64,000 bases of DNA. Source: Salinibacterium sp. M195. Its GTDB lineage: Bacteria > Actinomycetota > Actinomycetes > Actinomycetales > Microbacteriaceae. The notes under the pieces are model-generated. The model did not search any database. It was not told the origin of the DNA and worked only from the letters and a program-made list of their open reading frames with translations. Positions 42,559 to 51,963 of the stretch are shown piece after piece; positions within the stretch are counted from its first letter, which is position 1, and every line of letters starts with the position of its first letter. The DNA is taken from assembly GCF_019443965.1 (NCBI RefSeq), contig NZ_CP040814.1:1550001-1614000 (forward strand), given 5' to 3'. The position numbers and the translations under genes are program-made.

Positions 42559-43325
42559 CCGATCTCAGCTTGCGCATGCCCAACACGCGGTTGCGGGCAG
42601 TGCTCAATCTCGGAACGCGGCGCGCACCGCCACTAGATTTACCGCCGTCCTTGAACGACCCAGAGCTGTTTGGGGATTGGGATGACGAAGGTCAGCTGAG
42701 CGATCTGTTCGTCGAGTATGCGCACGGGCAGTTGCACCTCGAAACGACCAGTTCCGGTGTCAATCACCATTTCCACACTCCGGCTGGCGAACCTCGAGAC
42801 TCGAGCCCGTGGCCGGCCAACGACACCCGCATGCTCCTGCAGTGGTCAACACAGTTGGCTCAGGACTTTCACGCCCTCATGCCCAAACTGCTTGACGACA
42901 TCACGCAGGCTGCAGCCTGGCACGATGCCGGGTTCGATCTCTACATCTGTGAAGTAGAGGATCCGGTGCAGCTCGACCTCCTGGAGATCGAGGTCGAAGG
43001 AGAGCTCTTGACGCTGCCGTGGCTCGGCGCCGGCACAGTCACTCACGACCACATTGAGGGCGACAATCATCCGATTGCGCTCCTTTGGGGCGAAGACGAG
43101 TCAGAACCCGACAAGCCGATTGCTGAAGCGTGGACTGATCCGCGCACCGGAGAGCCGCGCTCCAAAGCAGTGCCCGGCGTTGACTGGAGCGTCATCGGGC
43201 TCGCCGCTGAAGAAGTGTTGCCGTGGCTTGAGGGTATTTACCTCAACCACCACGTGATTCCGGATGCTGCAGGCACGCTCCTGAACGCTGTCTTGCGACG
43301 CCTCGGCGGCCTCGACCCAGCCTAG
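42555..43325 (+). CDS. Hypothetical protein coupled to lspA
   Basis: 256-residue acidic soluble protein (many Asp/Glu, few Lys) with no recognised domain. It contains His/Asp-rich stretches (GVNHHFHTP, TVTHDHIEGDNHP) and a Trp/Pro-rich PRSKAVPGVDWSVIGLAAEEVLPWLEGIY segment. It begins in an ATGA overlap with lspA, so is co-translated. No function proposed. Confidence 0.7.
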   Translation: MTDLSLRMPNTRLRAVLNLGTRRAPPLDLPPSLNDPELFGDWDDEGQLSDLFVEYAHGQLHLETTSSGVNHHFHTPAGEPRDSSPWPANDTRMLLQWSTQLAQDFHALMPKLLDDITQAAAWHDAGFDLYICEVEDPVQLDLLEIEVEGELLTLPWLGAGTVTHDHIEGDNHPIALLWGEDESEPDKPIAEAWTDPRTGEPRSKAVPGVDWSVIGLAAEEVLPWLEGIYLNHHVIPDAAGTLLNAVLRRLGGLDPA

Positions 43326-43329
43326 CGGC

Positions 43330-44475
43330 TCACTCTGAGGGGCTTGCACTGCCAGTGCTGGCTTGGCGTCTCTGCGCCGCCAGATTGTGCACAAGTGCTG
43401 GGTCAACCGTCGGAATCGATTCCGTCAGTTGTGTCGAACTGACTTCAGCAGGGCCCGACTTCGCCCTGAAGACGAAGCGACGCTGCACCTGGAAACTGAT
43501 GATGTAGAGCGTCACGTCGGAGAAGACCTTGGCGATAACGAGCGGAACGCCCCAGTCGACCAGCACCGACAACCACACGTAACTTGAGGCGACGAGTGCC
43601 AACGCGAGAATGACGTAGCGCAGGGCATCCCGTGCCACATGCTCCCGAGTGCTGGGGTGAAAGACGAGGTGCCGGTTGATGAAGAAGTTCACGGAGGCGC
43701 TCACTAGGCGCGCTCCGATAACGGATACCAGCAGTGAATTGGTGAGGGCGAACAGTAGCAACAGGCCGATCGCGTCGATCAGAAACGCTGCCAGTGACGA
43801 CGAAATGTAGCGCAGGAGCGGCGCAAAGACTCGCACCGAATCAACGATGGGCCGAAAGTGTGATGAAGCATTGTGCTGCAAGTAGACCGTCTCAATCTCG
43901 ATTTCTTCAATGCGGATGCCGGCCGAGCGCGACCCGAGCAACAGGTTCAGTTCGTATTCGAACCGTTCGCCTTTCACCCCGAGCAGCCAGTCGAGCATTG
44001 TTGCGGGGTAGCCGCGCAGCCCGGTCTGAGTGTCGCGCACGGCGACTCCGGTCGCGAACTTAAACGCTGACCGAGAGACTGCATTTCCGAAGCGACTGCG
44101 CACGGGAACGTCGCCGGCGAAGGCTCGACCGCCGAGCACCATCGCACCCTCTGACGCCTCCAGCTGTGCGGCAACGCGAAGGATGTCGCCGACCTTGTGT
44201 TGTCCGTCGCTGTCGGCGCAGACGACGGCGTGCCCCGGATGGTTCTTGCGGATGTAGTTGAAGCCGAATTTGAGCGCGTGCCCTTTGCCGCGATTGTCGT
44301 CGTAGCCGATCACGTCGGCGCCGGCGTGCTGAGCTGCGGCGAACAGGTCAGCGTAGGTCGGGCCACTGCCGTCATCGACGATGACGATTCGCAATTGTGA
44401 GGCGGAGTCGCGCAGAGCGCCGACGAGTTGCGGGAGCCGGTCATCCGGTTCGAAGGAAGGAATCAGGATGATCAT
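43330..44475 (-). CDS. Glycosyltransferase family 2 fused to GtrA-like membrane domain
   Basis: 381 residues. Residues 1 to about 215 form a DPM1-like GT2 domain: LIPSFEPDD, IVIVDDGSGP, GYDDNRGKGHALKFG and the metal-binding ADSDGQH. Residues about 220-345 give four membrane helices of the GtrA family (LLRYISSSLAAFLIDAIG, NFFINRHLVFHP, FQVQRRFVF), proposed to flip or anchor polyprenyl-linked sugars. In many genomes these are separate genes. Starts in an ATGA overlap with the phosphodiester glycosidase gene. Confidence 0.9.
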   Translation of the reverse strand: MIILIPSFEPDDRLPQLVGALRDSASQLRIVIVDDGSGPTYADLFAAAQHAGADVIGYDDNRGKGHALKFGFNYIRKNHPGHAVVCADSDGQHKVGDILRVAAQLEASEGAMVLGGRAFAGDVPVRSRFGNAVSRSAFKFATGVAVRDTQTGLRGYPATMLDWLLGVKGERFEYELNLLLGSRSAGIRIEEIEIETVYLQHNASSHFRPIVDSVRVFAPLLRYISSSLAAFLIDAIGLLLLFALTNSLLVSVIGARLVSASVNFFINRHLVFHPSTREHVARDALRYVILALALVASSYVWLSVLVDWGVPLVIAKVFSDVTLYIISFQVQRRFVFRAKSGPAEVSSTQLTESIPTVDPALVHNLAAQRRQASTGSASPSE

Positions 44476-45446
44476 GATGCGGCTCCCACGTAGAGGATGT
44501 CTGAGGTTTCGCGTTCTCCGCCGTTGGACGGTTGGTTGATGACGGTGCCGTTGAAGTACATGGTCGAGGAGCCGCCGCCATCGAGGTTGTAGGCGGTTGT
44601 CGCGCCGAGATCTTGCATGATGGCCGCGAGTCCGGGGAGGGTAACGCCGGCGCTGTAGCCGGGGTTACGGCCGTCGACGACAACGAAGACGAGATGGTTG
44701 TCATCGATCACGCCGACGGCGGTGCGCGGCTGTTCGCCCTGGATGGAGTGGTTGCCGAAATTGGTGTCGATTTCGACGTTTTCGATACCGGCAACGACAG
44801 CGCCGTTCTCGACGATCGCGGGTCCGAAGGAGAGCGTGTTCCACACGCCGTCGGCGATAAGTTGATCGGCCGAGGTCGTGGTTTCGTCGTAGACCTCGAC
44901 GCTGCCGTCGAGAGAGAAAGCGAGACCGTCGCGAGCTGGCTCGTCGCGGTACACAACGCCGTTGCGGATGACGATGCCGGTGTCGCGGAATCCGTAGTAG
45001 TCGCCGTTGATGGCAAATATCGCGTCGTGCTCGGCTGCAATCGACGAGGTGAGGTCGATGATGTTTTCGCCGAAGCTGTTCTGGGCAAATGCTGACCGCA
45101 GGGCGGTGGCATCCGTCAGCTCGACATCTGCAACGTAGTAGGTGACGGTGTCGGCGCCGCTGCCCGTAACGACTGTGGAGATCGAGACGGTGGCAGCGTC
45201 TGAGGTGTAACTCGTGGCGGTGAGAACGGGTTCGGCCGTCGCTGAGGTCGTCGGCTCGGGGCTCGTTGTGCTTGTGCTGTTCTCGACTTCGTATTGGGCA
45301 ACGTCAGAAATCTCGACGTGCTCAATGACGAAGCGGTCGAGGGCCCACGCTGCGGTGCTGCCCAAGCCGAGCACAAGCACTAGCGCCGATCCGATGACGA
45401 TGTGCCGTTTCCGCAGTGTTCTCTTTCGCGCTGTTCTCTCTCGCAT
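44472..45446 (-). CDS. Exported phosphodiester glycosidase (NAGPA-domain) protein
   Basis: 324 residues: Lys/Arg-rich start, a membrane anchor (about 15-36), a Ser/Thr-rich linker, and a NAGPA domain from about residue 75. Signature pieces are AIFAINGDYYGFRDTGIVIRNG, PRTAVGVIDDNHLVFVVVDGR, GVTLPGLAAIMQDLGATTAYNLDGGGSSTM. Family members remove sugars linked by phosphodiesters. Coupled to the GT2-GtrA fusion, so both probably act on one cell-surface polymer. Confidence 0.88.
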   Translation of the reverse strand: MRERTARKRTLRKRHIVIGSALVLVLGLGSTAAWALDRFVIEHVEISDVAQYEVENSTSTTSPEPTTSATAEPVLTATSYTSDAATVSISTVVTGSGADTVTYYVADVELTDATALRSAFAQNSFGENIIDLTSSIAAEHDAIFAINGDYYGFRDTGIVIRNGVVYRDEPARDGLAFSLDGSVEVYDETTTSADQLIADGVWNTLSFGPAIVENGAVVAGIENVEIDTNFGNHSIQGEQPRTAVGVIDDNHLVFVVVDGRNPGYSAGVTLPGLAAIMQDLGATTAYNLDGGGSSTMYFNGTVINQPSNGGERETSDILYVGAAS

Positions 45447-45616
45447 ACGTCAAGAAGTACGCGCGGTGGCTATCACTCTCTAATGGGAACGCTGGGAGCT
45501 TGCGATGAGCTTCTCGGGAGTGCGCTGGGAAGTGGTGCAGTGAGGGATCGTGACTTCTGGCAGGGTTCCGCGGCTGAAGCGAAAGGCAGGGTGTGCGAGG
45601 CACGCAGCACACACGA

Positions 45617-45648
45617 AAGGGCCTGCGACCGATCAGTCGCAGGCCCTT
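45617..45648 (-). terminator. Perfect 13-bp hairpin, terminator of the secreted repeat protein gene
   Basis: aagggcctgcgac and gtcgcaggccctt enclose cgatca. It starts 28 bp beyond the stop of the minus-strand gene 45677-46282 and is G/C-rich, consistent with a terminator. Confidence 0.75.
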
Positions 45649-45676
45649 CGTCCTGGGGGAGGTGTGGGGGTGAGGC

Positions 45677-46282
45677 TTACTCTCCGGTGCCGGTGCCGGT
45701 GCCGGTGTCGGTGTCGGTGTCGGTGTTGTCGTCAGCGGAGCCGCTGCGATCACCCATCTGGCCGCGATCTCCGCGATCTCCGCGCTCACCACGATCTGCG
45801 CGGTCGCCACGGTCTCCGCGCTCACCGTTGCCGGCGTCGGGGTTGGCTTCGCGCTCGGCTTCATGCTCGGCGCGAAGTTCGGTAAGGGCAGCGGTGAGGG
45901 TGTCTTCGTCCACGTTGAGTTCGGCGGCGAGAGCGGTCACGAAGGTTGCTTGGCGATCATCCTTCGCTGCCGTTCGTTCTTCCTCGGTGGCGTCGGAATC
46001 GAGTCGTTCAGGGCGTTCAGAGCTGTCGCGCAACGCTGCAAAAGCATCCGATACTTCGGTCTCGGTGAGGTCGAGCTTGGTCGCGAGGCCGGCCGCGTCG
46101 AGGCCGCGAGCGTGACCGCGCCCGGCGTGCTCGCCGCTGGTCGTCTTGTCGGTGGTGGTGTCGGAGGCAACTGCCGTGCTGGCAGTCTCGATGGTGTCAG
46201 CCTGGGCGGGCAAGGCAATGCCCAGTCCGACACAGGAGGCCAAAACTGCGCCGGCTGCTCCTGTGATCAGTGTCTTTTTCAT
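45677..46282 (-). CDS. Secreted repeat-containing protein
   Basis: 201 residues with a Sec signal peptide (MKKTLITGAAG.. ending ALPAQA). The mature part has two similar helical units (LATKLDLTETEVSDAFAALR and LAAELNVDEDTLTAALTELR), then a collagen-like run of GDRGDR/GER units and a tail of alternating Thr with Asp, then Gly. ATG 46282 is chosen with an AAAGGA site; the frame is open to 46354. No function known. The DNA of the tail is a 6-bp tandem repeat. Confidence 0.75.
   Translation of the reverse strand: MKKTLITGAAGAVLASCVGLGIALPAQADTIETASTAVASDTTTDKTTSGEHAGRGHARGLDAAGLATKLDLTETEVSDAFAALRDSSERPERLDSDATEEERTAAKDDRQATFVTALAAELNVDEDTLTAALTELRAEHEAEREANPDAGNGERGDRGDRADRGERGDRGDRGQMGDRSGSADDNTDTDTDTGTGTGTGE
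45680..45727. repeat. 6-bp tandem repeat (ccggtg/tcggtg)
   Basis: About seven contiguous copies of a hexamer, three as ccggtg and the rest as tcggtg, lie at the 3' end of the secreted protein gene and encode its Thr-Gly/Thr-Asp tail in frame. Six-base units change length without frameshift. Confidence 0.75.
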
Positions 46283-46469
46283 GGTTGATCCTTTTCGTCC
46301 TATCCGGAATCTCCGGTGTACGAAATCAACAGTGCGCGCCGGTTCTATCAACACGCTGTGGTGAGCCTGCGCAGGTCATGGGCAAGTTCTGCCGTAACTC
46401 AGTGAGGCGTCTATGCGCTTGCCCAGCGCGGCCACATTGCGCGGCTACGCGGGGCCCGCACGCACGGCG

Positions 46470-47045
46470 CTAGGCGTCGAGGGCGGCCAACGCCATCCGC
46501 TCGAGCACGGCACTGGTTGCGCCCGCACGCCCGCTGTGGGGAGTGGAGTTGATGAGACCGAAGGTGGCGTGGGCTCGGGTGCGTAACTCGGTGGTCGCAG
46601 CATCCGGGTTCACTTGGGCAAGCACGCCAACCCACAACTCAACGTAGCTGCGCTGCAGGGCGCGCACGTCGTGTTGGTCGCTGGCGGTGAGGCTGTCGAG
46701 GTCGCGATCTTGAACCCGGATGACGTTGGCATTGCCGAGCGCAAACTCCACATGAAACTGAACGAGGCTTTCGAGCGCGGCGCGCGGTGTGGCAGCGTGC
46801 TCGATCACGGTCTGCGCCCCGCGGCACAGGTTGGAGCTGGCATCGATCAGTATCGCGGCGAGCACGTCTTGTTTGCCATCGAAGTGGCGGTACACGGCCG
46901 GGCCGCTCACGCCGGCGGCGGAGCCGAGTTCTTCGAGCGAGACGCGCGTGAAGCCGCGCTCGGCGAACAGGCTGGCGGCGGCGTCGAGGAGGGCCTCGCG
47001 TCGGTCGGCCTTCGCTTGACTGCGCGGAGTTGGCGTCTCGTTCAT
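46470..47045 (-). CDS. TetR/AcrR-family repressor
   Basis: 191 residues. The N-terminal helix-turn-helix is clear: LLDAAASLFAERGFTRVSLEELGSAAGVSG followed by PAVYRHFDGKQDVLAAIL. The C-terminal domain is helical and probably binds an acyl-CoA. It is divergent from the acyl-CoA carboxylase operon with 99 bp between the start codons, in which two GTTA/TAAC inverted repeats lie, so it most likely represses that operon and itself. Confidence 0.9.
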   Translation of the reverse strand: MNETPTPRSQAKADRREALLDAAASLFAERGFTRVSLEELGSAAGVSGPAVYRHFDGKQDVLAAILIDASSNLCRGAQTVIEHAATPRAALESLVQFHVEFALGNANVIRVQDRDLDSLTASDQHDVRALQRSYVELWVGVLAQVNPDAATTELRTRAHATFGLINSTPHSGRAGATSAVLERMALAALDA

Positions 47046-47066
47046 GTTCTGAGTCTAGACAGTTCG

Positions 47067-47107
47067 GTTAATGCTCGCTAACCTAAATTCAGTTAGTAAT
47101 GACTAAC
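47067..47107. promoter_or_regulatory. Candidate TetR operators between the regulator and accD1
   Basis: gttagt-aatg-actaac (47092-47107) is a perfect 6-bp inverted repeat. A looser copy, gtta-atgctcgc-taac (47067-47082), lies 9 bp to its left. Both are within the 99-bp divergent promoter region, as expected for a TetR repressor. Confidence 0.6.
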
Positions 47108-47144
47108 CCAAGTGGCCACAAGCTACGCAGAACGAAGGTGTTCG

Positions 47145-48746
47145 ATGGAGAAGATTTCCTCGGCCGCTCAACCGTCCCACCCGACGTTTGCGGCTAACGA
47201 AGAGTCAATGCGCGGCCTTGTCGAGCAATTGCGCGAGCGACTCGCGACGACGGCCCTCGGTGGCTCTGAGAAGTCCCGCGAACGCCACATCTCCCGCGGC
47301 AAGCTGCTGCCTCGCGATCGCGTCGATGAACTGCTTGACGAGGGCAGTCCCTTCATCGAGATTGCGCCGCTCGCCGCGAATGGAATCTACGACGATCAGG
47401 CTCCCGGTGCTGGTGTGATTGCCGGAATCGGCCTCATCCACTCTCGCCCGGTGCTCGTGATCTCCAACGATGCGACCGTCAAGGGCGGCACCTACTTTCC
47501 GCTCACGGTCAAGAAGCACTTGCGGGCGCAAGAGATTGCGTTCGAGAACAAGCTGCCGTGCGTGTACCTCGTTGACTCGGGCGGCGCGTTTCTCCCGATG
47601 CAAGACGAGGTCTTTCCCGACCGCGACCACTTCGGGCGCATCTTCTACAACCAGGCTCGCCTCTCGGCCGCGGGCATCCCGCAGATCGCCTCGGTCATGG
47701 GGTCGTGCACCGCGGGTGGCGCCTACGTGCCCGCGATGAGCGACGAAACGATCATCGTGCGCAATCAGGGCACGATCTTCCTGGGCGGCCCGCCGCTCGT
47801 AAAAGCTGCCATCGGCGAGATCGTCACAGCCGAAGAACTCGGCGGGGGAGACGTGCACGCGCGCACCTCCGGCGTCACCGACCACCTCGCCGACGACGAC
47901 CGCCATGCGCTCGAAATTGTGCGGGACATCATCAAGACCATCCCGAAGCCTGCTGCTCCCGCGTGGGATGTTGTTGCCTCGCGGCCTCCCGCTGTGAACC
48001 CTGACGAGCTCTACGGCGTCGTGCCGACCGACGTGCAAAGCCCGTACGAAGTGCGCGAAGTGATCGCCCGCCTCGTCGATGGCAGCGAGTTCCACGAGTT
48101 CAAGAAGGAATACGGCGCGACCCTCATCACCGGGTTTGCGACGCTGCACGGGCATCCGATCGGCATCGTCGCCAACGCGGGTGTGCTGTTCAGCGAGTCG
48201 GCGCTCAAGGGCGCTCACTTCATCGAACTGTGCGATCAGCGCGGCATTCCGCTGCTGTTCCTGCAGAACATTTCTGGCTTCATGGTCGGTAAGGAATATG
48301 AGGCCGGCGGCATCGCCAAGAACGGCGCCAAGATGGTGACGGCGGTCGCCACGACGCGCGTTCCGAAGTTCACGGTCGTCATCGGTGGCTCGTTCGGTGC
48401 CGGCAACTACTCGATGTGCGGCCGCTCGTATTCACCGCGCTTCTTGTGGATGTGGCCCAACGCCCGCATCTCGGTCATGGGCGGCCCACAGGCTGCTGCT
48501 GTGCTCTCCACGGTGCGCCGCGATCAGCTCGGCGAAGACGCCTTCACCGACGACGACAAGGTCGCGTTCGAGAAGCCCATCCGCGAGCAATACGAACTTC
48601 AGGGCAGCCCGTACTATTCGACAGCGCGCCTGTGGGATGACGGAATTATTGACCCCAAGGACACGCGAGACGTGCTCGGCATGGCCCTCGATATCGCTGC
48701 AGCGACTCCGCTGCCTGAACCGGGCTTCGGCCTCTTCCGGATGTGA
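47145..48746 (+). CDS. accD1: Acyl-CoA carboxylase carboxyltransferase (beta) subunit, methylcrotonyl-CoA type
   Basis: 533 residues; transfers CO2 from biotin to an acyl-CoA, here probably 3-methylcrotonyl-Co[25 protein letters not shown] and [17 protein letters not shown] are MCC-beta landmarks, [27 protein letters not shown] forms the acyl-CoA pocket and [19 protein letters not shown] the C-terminal half. ATG 47145 has a GAAGG site; the ATG at 47112 lies too close to the operator. First gene of the operon matching M. tuberculosis accD1. Confidence 0.92.
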   Translation: MEKISSAAQPSHPTFAANEESMRGLVEQLRERLATTALGGSEKSRERHISRGKLLPRDRVDELLDEGSPFIEIAPLAANGIYDDQAPGAGVIAGIGLIHSRPVLVISNDATVKGGTYFPLTVKKHLRAQEIAFENKLPCVYLVDSGGAFLPMQDEVFPDRDHFGRIFYNQARLSAAGIPQIASVMGSCTAGGAYVPAMSDETIIVRNQGTIFLGGPPLVKAAIGEIVTAEELGGGDVHARTSGVTDHLADDDRHALEIVRDIIKTIPKPAAPAWDVVASRPPAVNPDELYGVVPTDVQSPYEVREVIARLVDGSEFHEFKKEYGATLITGFATLHGHPIGIVANAGVLFSESALKGAHFIELCDQRGIPLLFLQNISGFMVGKEYEAGGIAKNGAKMVTAVATTRVPKFTVVIGGSFGAGNYSMCGRSYSPRFLWMWPNARISVMGGPQAAAVLSTVRRDQLGEDAFTDDDKVAFEKPIREQYELQGSPYYSTARLWDDGIIDPKDTRDVLGMALDIAAATPLPEPGFGLFRM

Positions 48747-50779
48747 TCGCCTTGTTCTCTGCTGTTGTGGTCGCCAATCGTGGCGAAATTTCCTGTCGCA
48801 TCACGCGCACCCTGCACTCGATGGGCATTCGCTCGATCGCGGTGTACACCGAGCACGATCGTGACGCGAAGCACGTTCAAGTGGCGGATGCCGCCGTACT
48901 GATCGACAGCTACCTGTCGGTCGAATCGATTGTTGCTGCCGCCCATGCCGTTCCGGGCATGAATGCCGACGCGGTTCATCCAGGCTATGGCTTCCTCTCC
49001 GAAAACGCGTCCCTGGCCGAGGCCTGCGCCGCTGCCGGAATCACCTTTATCGGTCCGGGCGTCGAAGCGCTCGAGATCATGGGCGACAAGATCGCGTCGA
49101 AGAAGCACGTGACCGAGCGCGGCGTTGCCGTGATCCCGGGCATCGCTGAGCCGGGCATGACGAACGACGATCTTGTGGCTGCCGCCGCCGAGGTCGGGTT
49201 CCCGCTGCTGATCAAGCCATCCGCCGGTGGTGGCGGCAAGGGCATGACGATCGTGCGCGAGCCCGATGCTGTCGCCGGTGCGCTCGACTCTGCGCGTCGC
49301 GTGGCCAGTGCCGCGTTCGGCGATGACACTCTCTTCCTTGAGCGCCTCGTGGAGAAGCCCCGCCACATCGAGGTGCAGGTGCTGGCCGATAGCCACGGCA
49401 CGATCATCCACTTGGGCGAACGCGAATGTTCGCTGCAGCGTCGCCACCAGAAGATCATCGAAGAAGCGCCATCGCCGCTGCTCGATGAGGCCACGCGGCA
49501 GCGCATCGGTGAAGCAGCGTGCGAGGTTGCGCGCAGCGTGAGCTACATCGGTGCCGGAACCGTCGAGTTCCTGGTCTCCGACAATGCGCCCGATGAGTTC
49601 TTCTTCATGGAAATGAACACGCGCCTGCAAGTGGAGCATCCCGTCACCGAAATGGTCACCGGCATCGACCTCGTGGAGTGGCAAGTGCGCATTGCTGCCG
49701 GCGAGAAGCTCACGGTGGAGACACCAACGCTCACCGGGCACTCGGTCGAGGCGCGCATCTATTCCGAGGATCCCGCCAACGACTTCTTGCCCTCCGCCGG
49801 TCAGATCGTGCACCTGCACGAGGCTGCCGACGGAAGTGCGGCCAGCGCAGGCACAACCAGCGTGCGCGTCGATAGTTCACTCGTTCAGGGCGGCACGGTG
49901 TCGGCAAACTACGACCCGATGCTCGCCAAGGTCATCGCCCACGGCGCTACCCGCGCCGAAGCCCTCCACGCCCTCGACCGTGCCCTCGCCGACACTGTCA
50001 TCCTGGGCGTCACCACCAACATCGAATTCTTACGCGCCCTCCTCGCCCGCGACGACGTGCGCGCCGGCGAACTCGACACGGGCCTCATCGAGCGGGCCCT
50101 TGCCGAGATTGAGTTTGCGACGCCGAGCCCTGCCGTTCTCGCGGCGGCGGCTCTGAGCATCCATTCCCATCGGTGGATGCCGGGCTCACCCTGGCAGCAG
50201 CCAAGCGGTTGGCGTGTGGGGCAGCATCGCCCAGCCCGCTACCGTCTTGAGTGTGCGGGCACGGTGTACGAGGTTTTGGTTGCCGGCCCACCCAGCGCTG
50301 CGGACGTCACGATCAACGGCGACACCACCCCGGCACGCCTGACGAGTACCGGTATCGAGTGGGGTGCGTTGAGCATCCGTCTCGCTATTGAGACCGAGGG
50401 TGCGCACGAACATTCCACGGATGGTCACACGGTGTGGATTGCGCATGACGGCACTTCGTGGTCGTTGACTTCGCAGGGCCGCGCCGAGTCACTGGCCGAT
50501 CACCGTGCGACGCTCGCCCGAGTCGCTGGCGTTGTTGACCCAGAGTTGCGTTCGCCCATGCCCGGCACCGTCGTCGCCGTTGCGGTGGCGAACGGAGACT
50601 CTGTGACTGCCGGTCAGACGGTGCTCACGATCGAAGCCATGAAGATGGAACACCCCGTTGTCGCGACCCTCGATGGGGTTGTCGACATCAGTTTGAAGCC
50701 TGGCGATCTGGTCACACGCGATCAGATCGTTGCCCGAATCGAATCGCCACAAGCGAGCACTGAAGGAGAAACCTCATGA
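48743..50779 (+). CDS. accA1: Acyl-CoA carboxylase alpha subunit (biotin carboxylase plus biotin carrier)
   Basis: 678 residues. Biotin carboxylase domain (1-440): [38 protein letters not shown]-grasp loop, [15 protein letters not shown] middle beta domain follows, and the C-terminal carrier has EAMKMEH with the biotinylated Lys. GTG start in a GTGA overlap with accD1. Forms a holo-carboxylase with AccD1. Confidence 0.94.
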   Translation: MIALFSAVVVANRGEISCRITRTLHSMGIRSIAVYTEHDRDAKHVQVADAAVLIDSYLSVESIVAAAHAVPGMNADAVHPGYGFLSENASLAEACAAAGITFIGPGVEALEIMGDKIASKKHVTERGVAVIPGIAEPGMTNDDLVAAAAEVGFPLLIKPSAGGGGKGMTIVREPDAVAGALDSARRVASAAFGDDTLFLERLVEKPRHIEVQVLADSHGTIIHLGERECSLQRRHQKIIEEAPSPLLDEATRQRIGEAACEVARSVSYIGAGTVEFLVSDNAPDEFFFMEMNTRLQVEHPVTEMVTGIDLVEWQVRIAAGEKLTVETPTLTGHSVEARIYSEDPANDFLPSAGQIVHLHEAADGSAASAGTTSVRVDSSLVQGGTVSANYDPMLAKVIAHGATRAEALHALDRALADTVILGVTTNIEFLRALLARDDVRAGELDTGLIERALAEIEFATPSPAVLAAAALSIHSHRWMPGSPWQQPSGWRVGQHRPARYRLECAGTVYEVLVAGPPSAADVTINGDTTPARLTSTGIEWGALSIRLAIETEGAHEHSTDGHTVWIAHDGTSWSLTSQGRAESLADHRATLARVAGVVDPELRSPMPGTVVAVAVANGDSVTAGQTVLTIEAMKMEHPVVATLDGVVDISLKPGDLVTRDQIVARIESPQASTEGETS

Positions 50780-51963
50780 GTCACGACGCTACCCGCGGCG
50801 AAATCACCCACCTCGGCCTCACCGATGAGCAGTTGAAGTTGAGCGCTGATGTGCGCGATTTCGCTGATAAGGTTGTCGCTCCGGCAGCGTATGAGTACGA
50901 CACGAAGCGTGAACTGCCCTACGGCATCATCGCTCAAATGGGTGAGATGGGTCTCTTCGGTTTGCCGTTCCCCAAGGAGTATGGCGGGCAGGGCAAGGAC
51001 TACGTTTCGCTGTGTCTCGCGATTGAGCAGCTTGCTCGCGTTGACCAGTCGATCGCGGTGACGCTCGAGGCCGGCATCGGTCTTGGCGCGATGCCGATCT
51101 TCAAGCACGGTAGCGAAGAGCAGAAGCAGCAGTGGGTTCCGATGCTCGCGCGTGGTGAAGCTCTTGCTGGTTTCGGTCTGACTGAAGCGGATGCCGGTTC
51201 CGATGCTGCGGGAACCAAGACCACTGCCGAGCTCGTCGATGGCGAATGGGTCATCAATGGCACGAAGCAGTTCATCACTAACTCGGGCAGCGAGATCACA
51301 AAGGTTGTGACGGTCACGGCGGTCACGGGTCGTCGCGAGAATGGCAAGCCTGAGCTGAGCGCCATCCTCGTTCCGAACGGCACGCCCGGCTTCACGGTGC
51401 ACCCGCCCTACGACAAGGTCGGTTGGCACACTTCTGACACGCATCCGCTGTCGTTCGATAACGTGCGGGTTCCCGAAGAGAACCTGATGGGGGAGCGCGG
51501 CCGTGGCTTCGCGAACTTCATTGAGGCTCTGGATGAGGGTCGCGTTGCGTTCTCGGCACTCTGCACCGGTGCCGCTCAGGGCTGCCTGGAGGAGTCGATC
51601 CGTTACGCCAACGAGCGTCACGTCTTCGGCCGTTCGATTGGTTCAAACCAGCACATTGCGTTCAAGATTGCGCGGATGCAAGCCCGAGTTCACTCGGCAC
51701 GCTTGGCAACCTACGACGCAGCCCGCAAACTGGTTGCCGGAGTTCCTTTCAAGATGGAGGCGAGCTTGGCGAAAATGATCAGCAGCGAGGCGGCCATGGA
51801 TAACGCTCGGGATGCTACCCAAATCTTTGGTGGCTATGGCTTCATGAATGAGAACCCTGTCGCCCGCCACTACCGTGACTCGAAGGTGCTGGAGCTTGGT
51901 GAGGGCACCACTGAGGTGCAGATGATGGTTATTGCTCGTGAGCTGGGATTCGCGACCCTATGA
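50776..51963 (+). CDS. fadE19: Acyl-CoA dehydrogenase (isovaleryl-CoA/short-chain type)
   Basis: 395-residue FAD enzyme; desaturates the acyl-CoA from leucine breakdown. FGLTEADAGSDAAGTKTTAEL and WVINGTKQFITNSG are the FAD/substrate signatures, and the base is the Glu in LGEGTTEVQMMV. ATGA overlap with accA1. Symbol follows the M. tuberculosis cluster order and is tentative; substrate range is not established. Confidence 0.9.
   Translation: MSHDATRGEITHLGLTDEQLKLSADVRDFADKVVAPAAYEYDTKRELPYGIIAQMGEMGLFGLPFPKEYGGQGKDYVSLCLAIEQLARVDQSIAVTLEAGIGLGAMPIFKHGSEEQKQQWVPMLARGEALAGFGLTEADAGSDAAGTKTTAELVDGEWVINGTKQFITNSGSEITKVVTVTAVTGRRENGKPELSAILVPNGTPGFTVHPPYDKVGWHTSDTHPLSFDNVRVPEENLMGERGRGFANFIEALDEGRVAFSALCTGAAQGCLEESIRYANERHVFGRSIGSNQHIAFKIARMQARVHSARLATYDAARKLVAGVPFKMEASLAKMISSEAAMDNARDATQIFGGYGFMNENPVARHYRDSKVLELGEGTTEVQMMVIARELGFATL

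Noticed and set aside
45680..45727. Possible CRISPR-like array
   Set aside because: The repeat unit is six bases with no spacers and is in frame within a coding sequence.
47205..49819. Long minus-strand open frames across accD1 and accA1
   Set aside because: Both are antisense to genes with full catalytic motifs and have no family resemblance.
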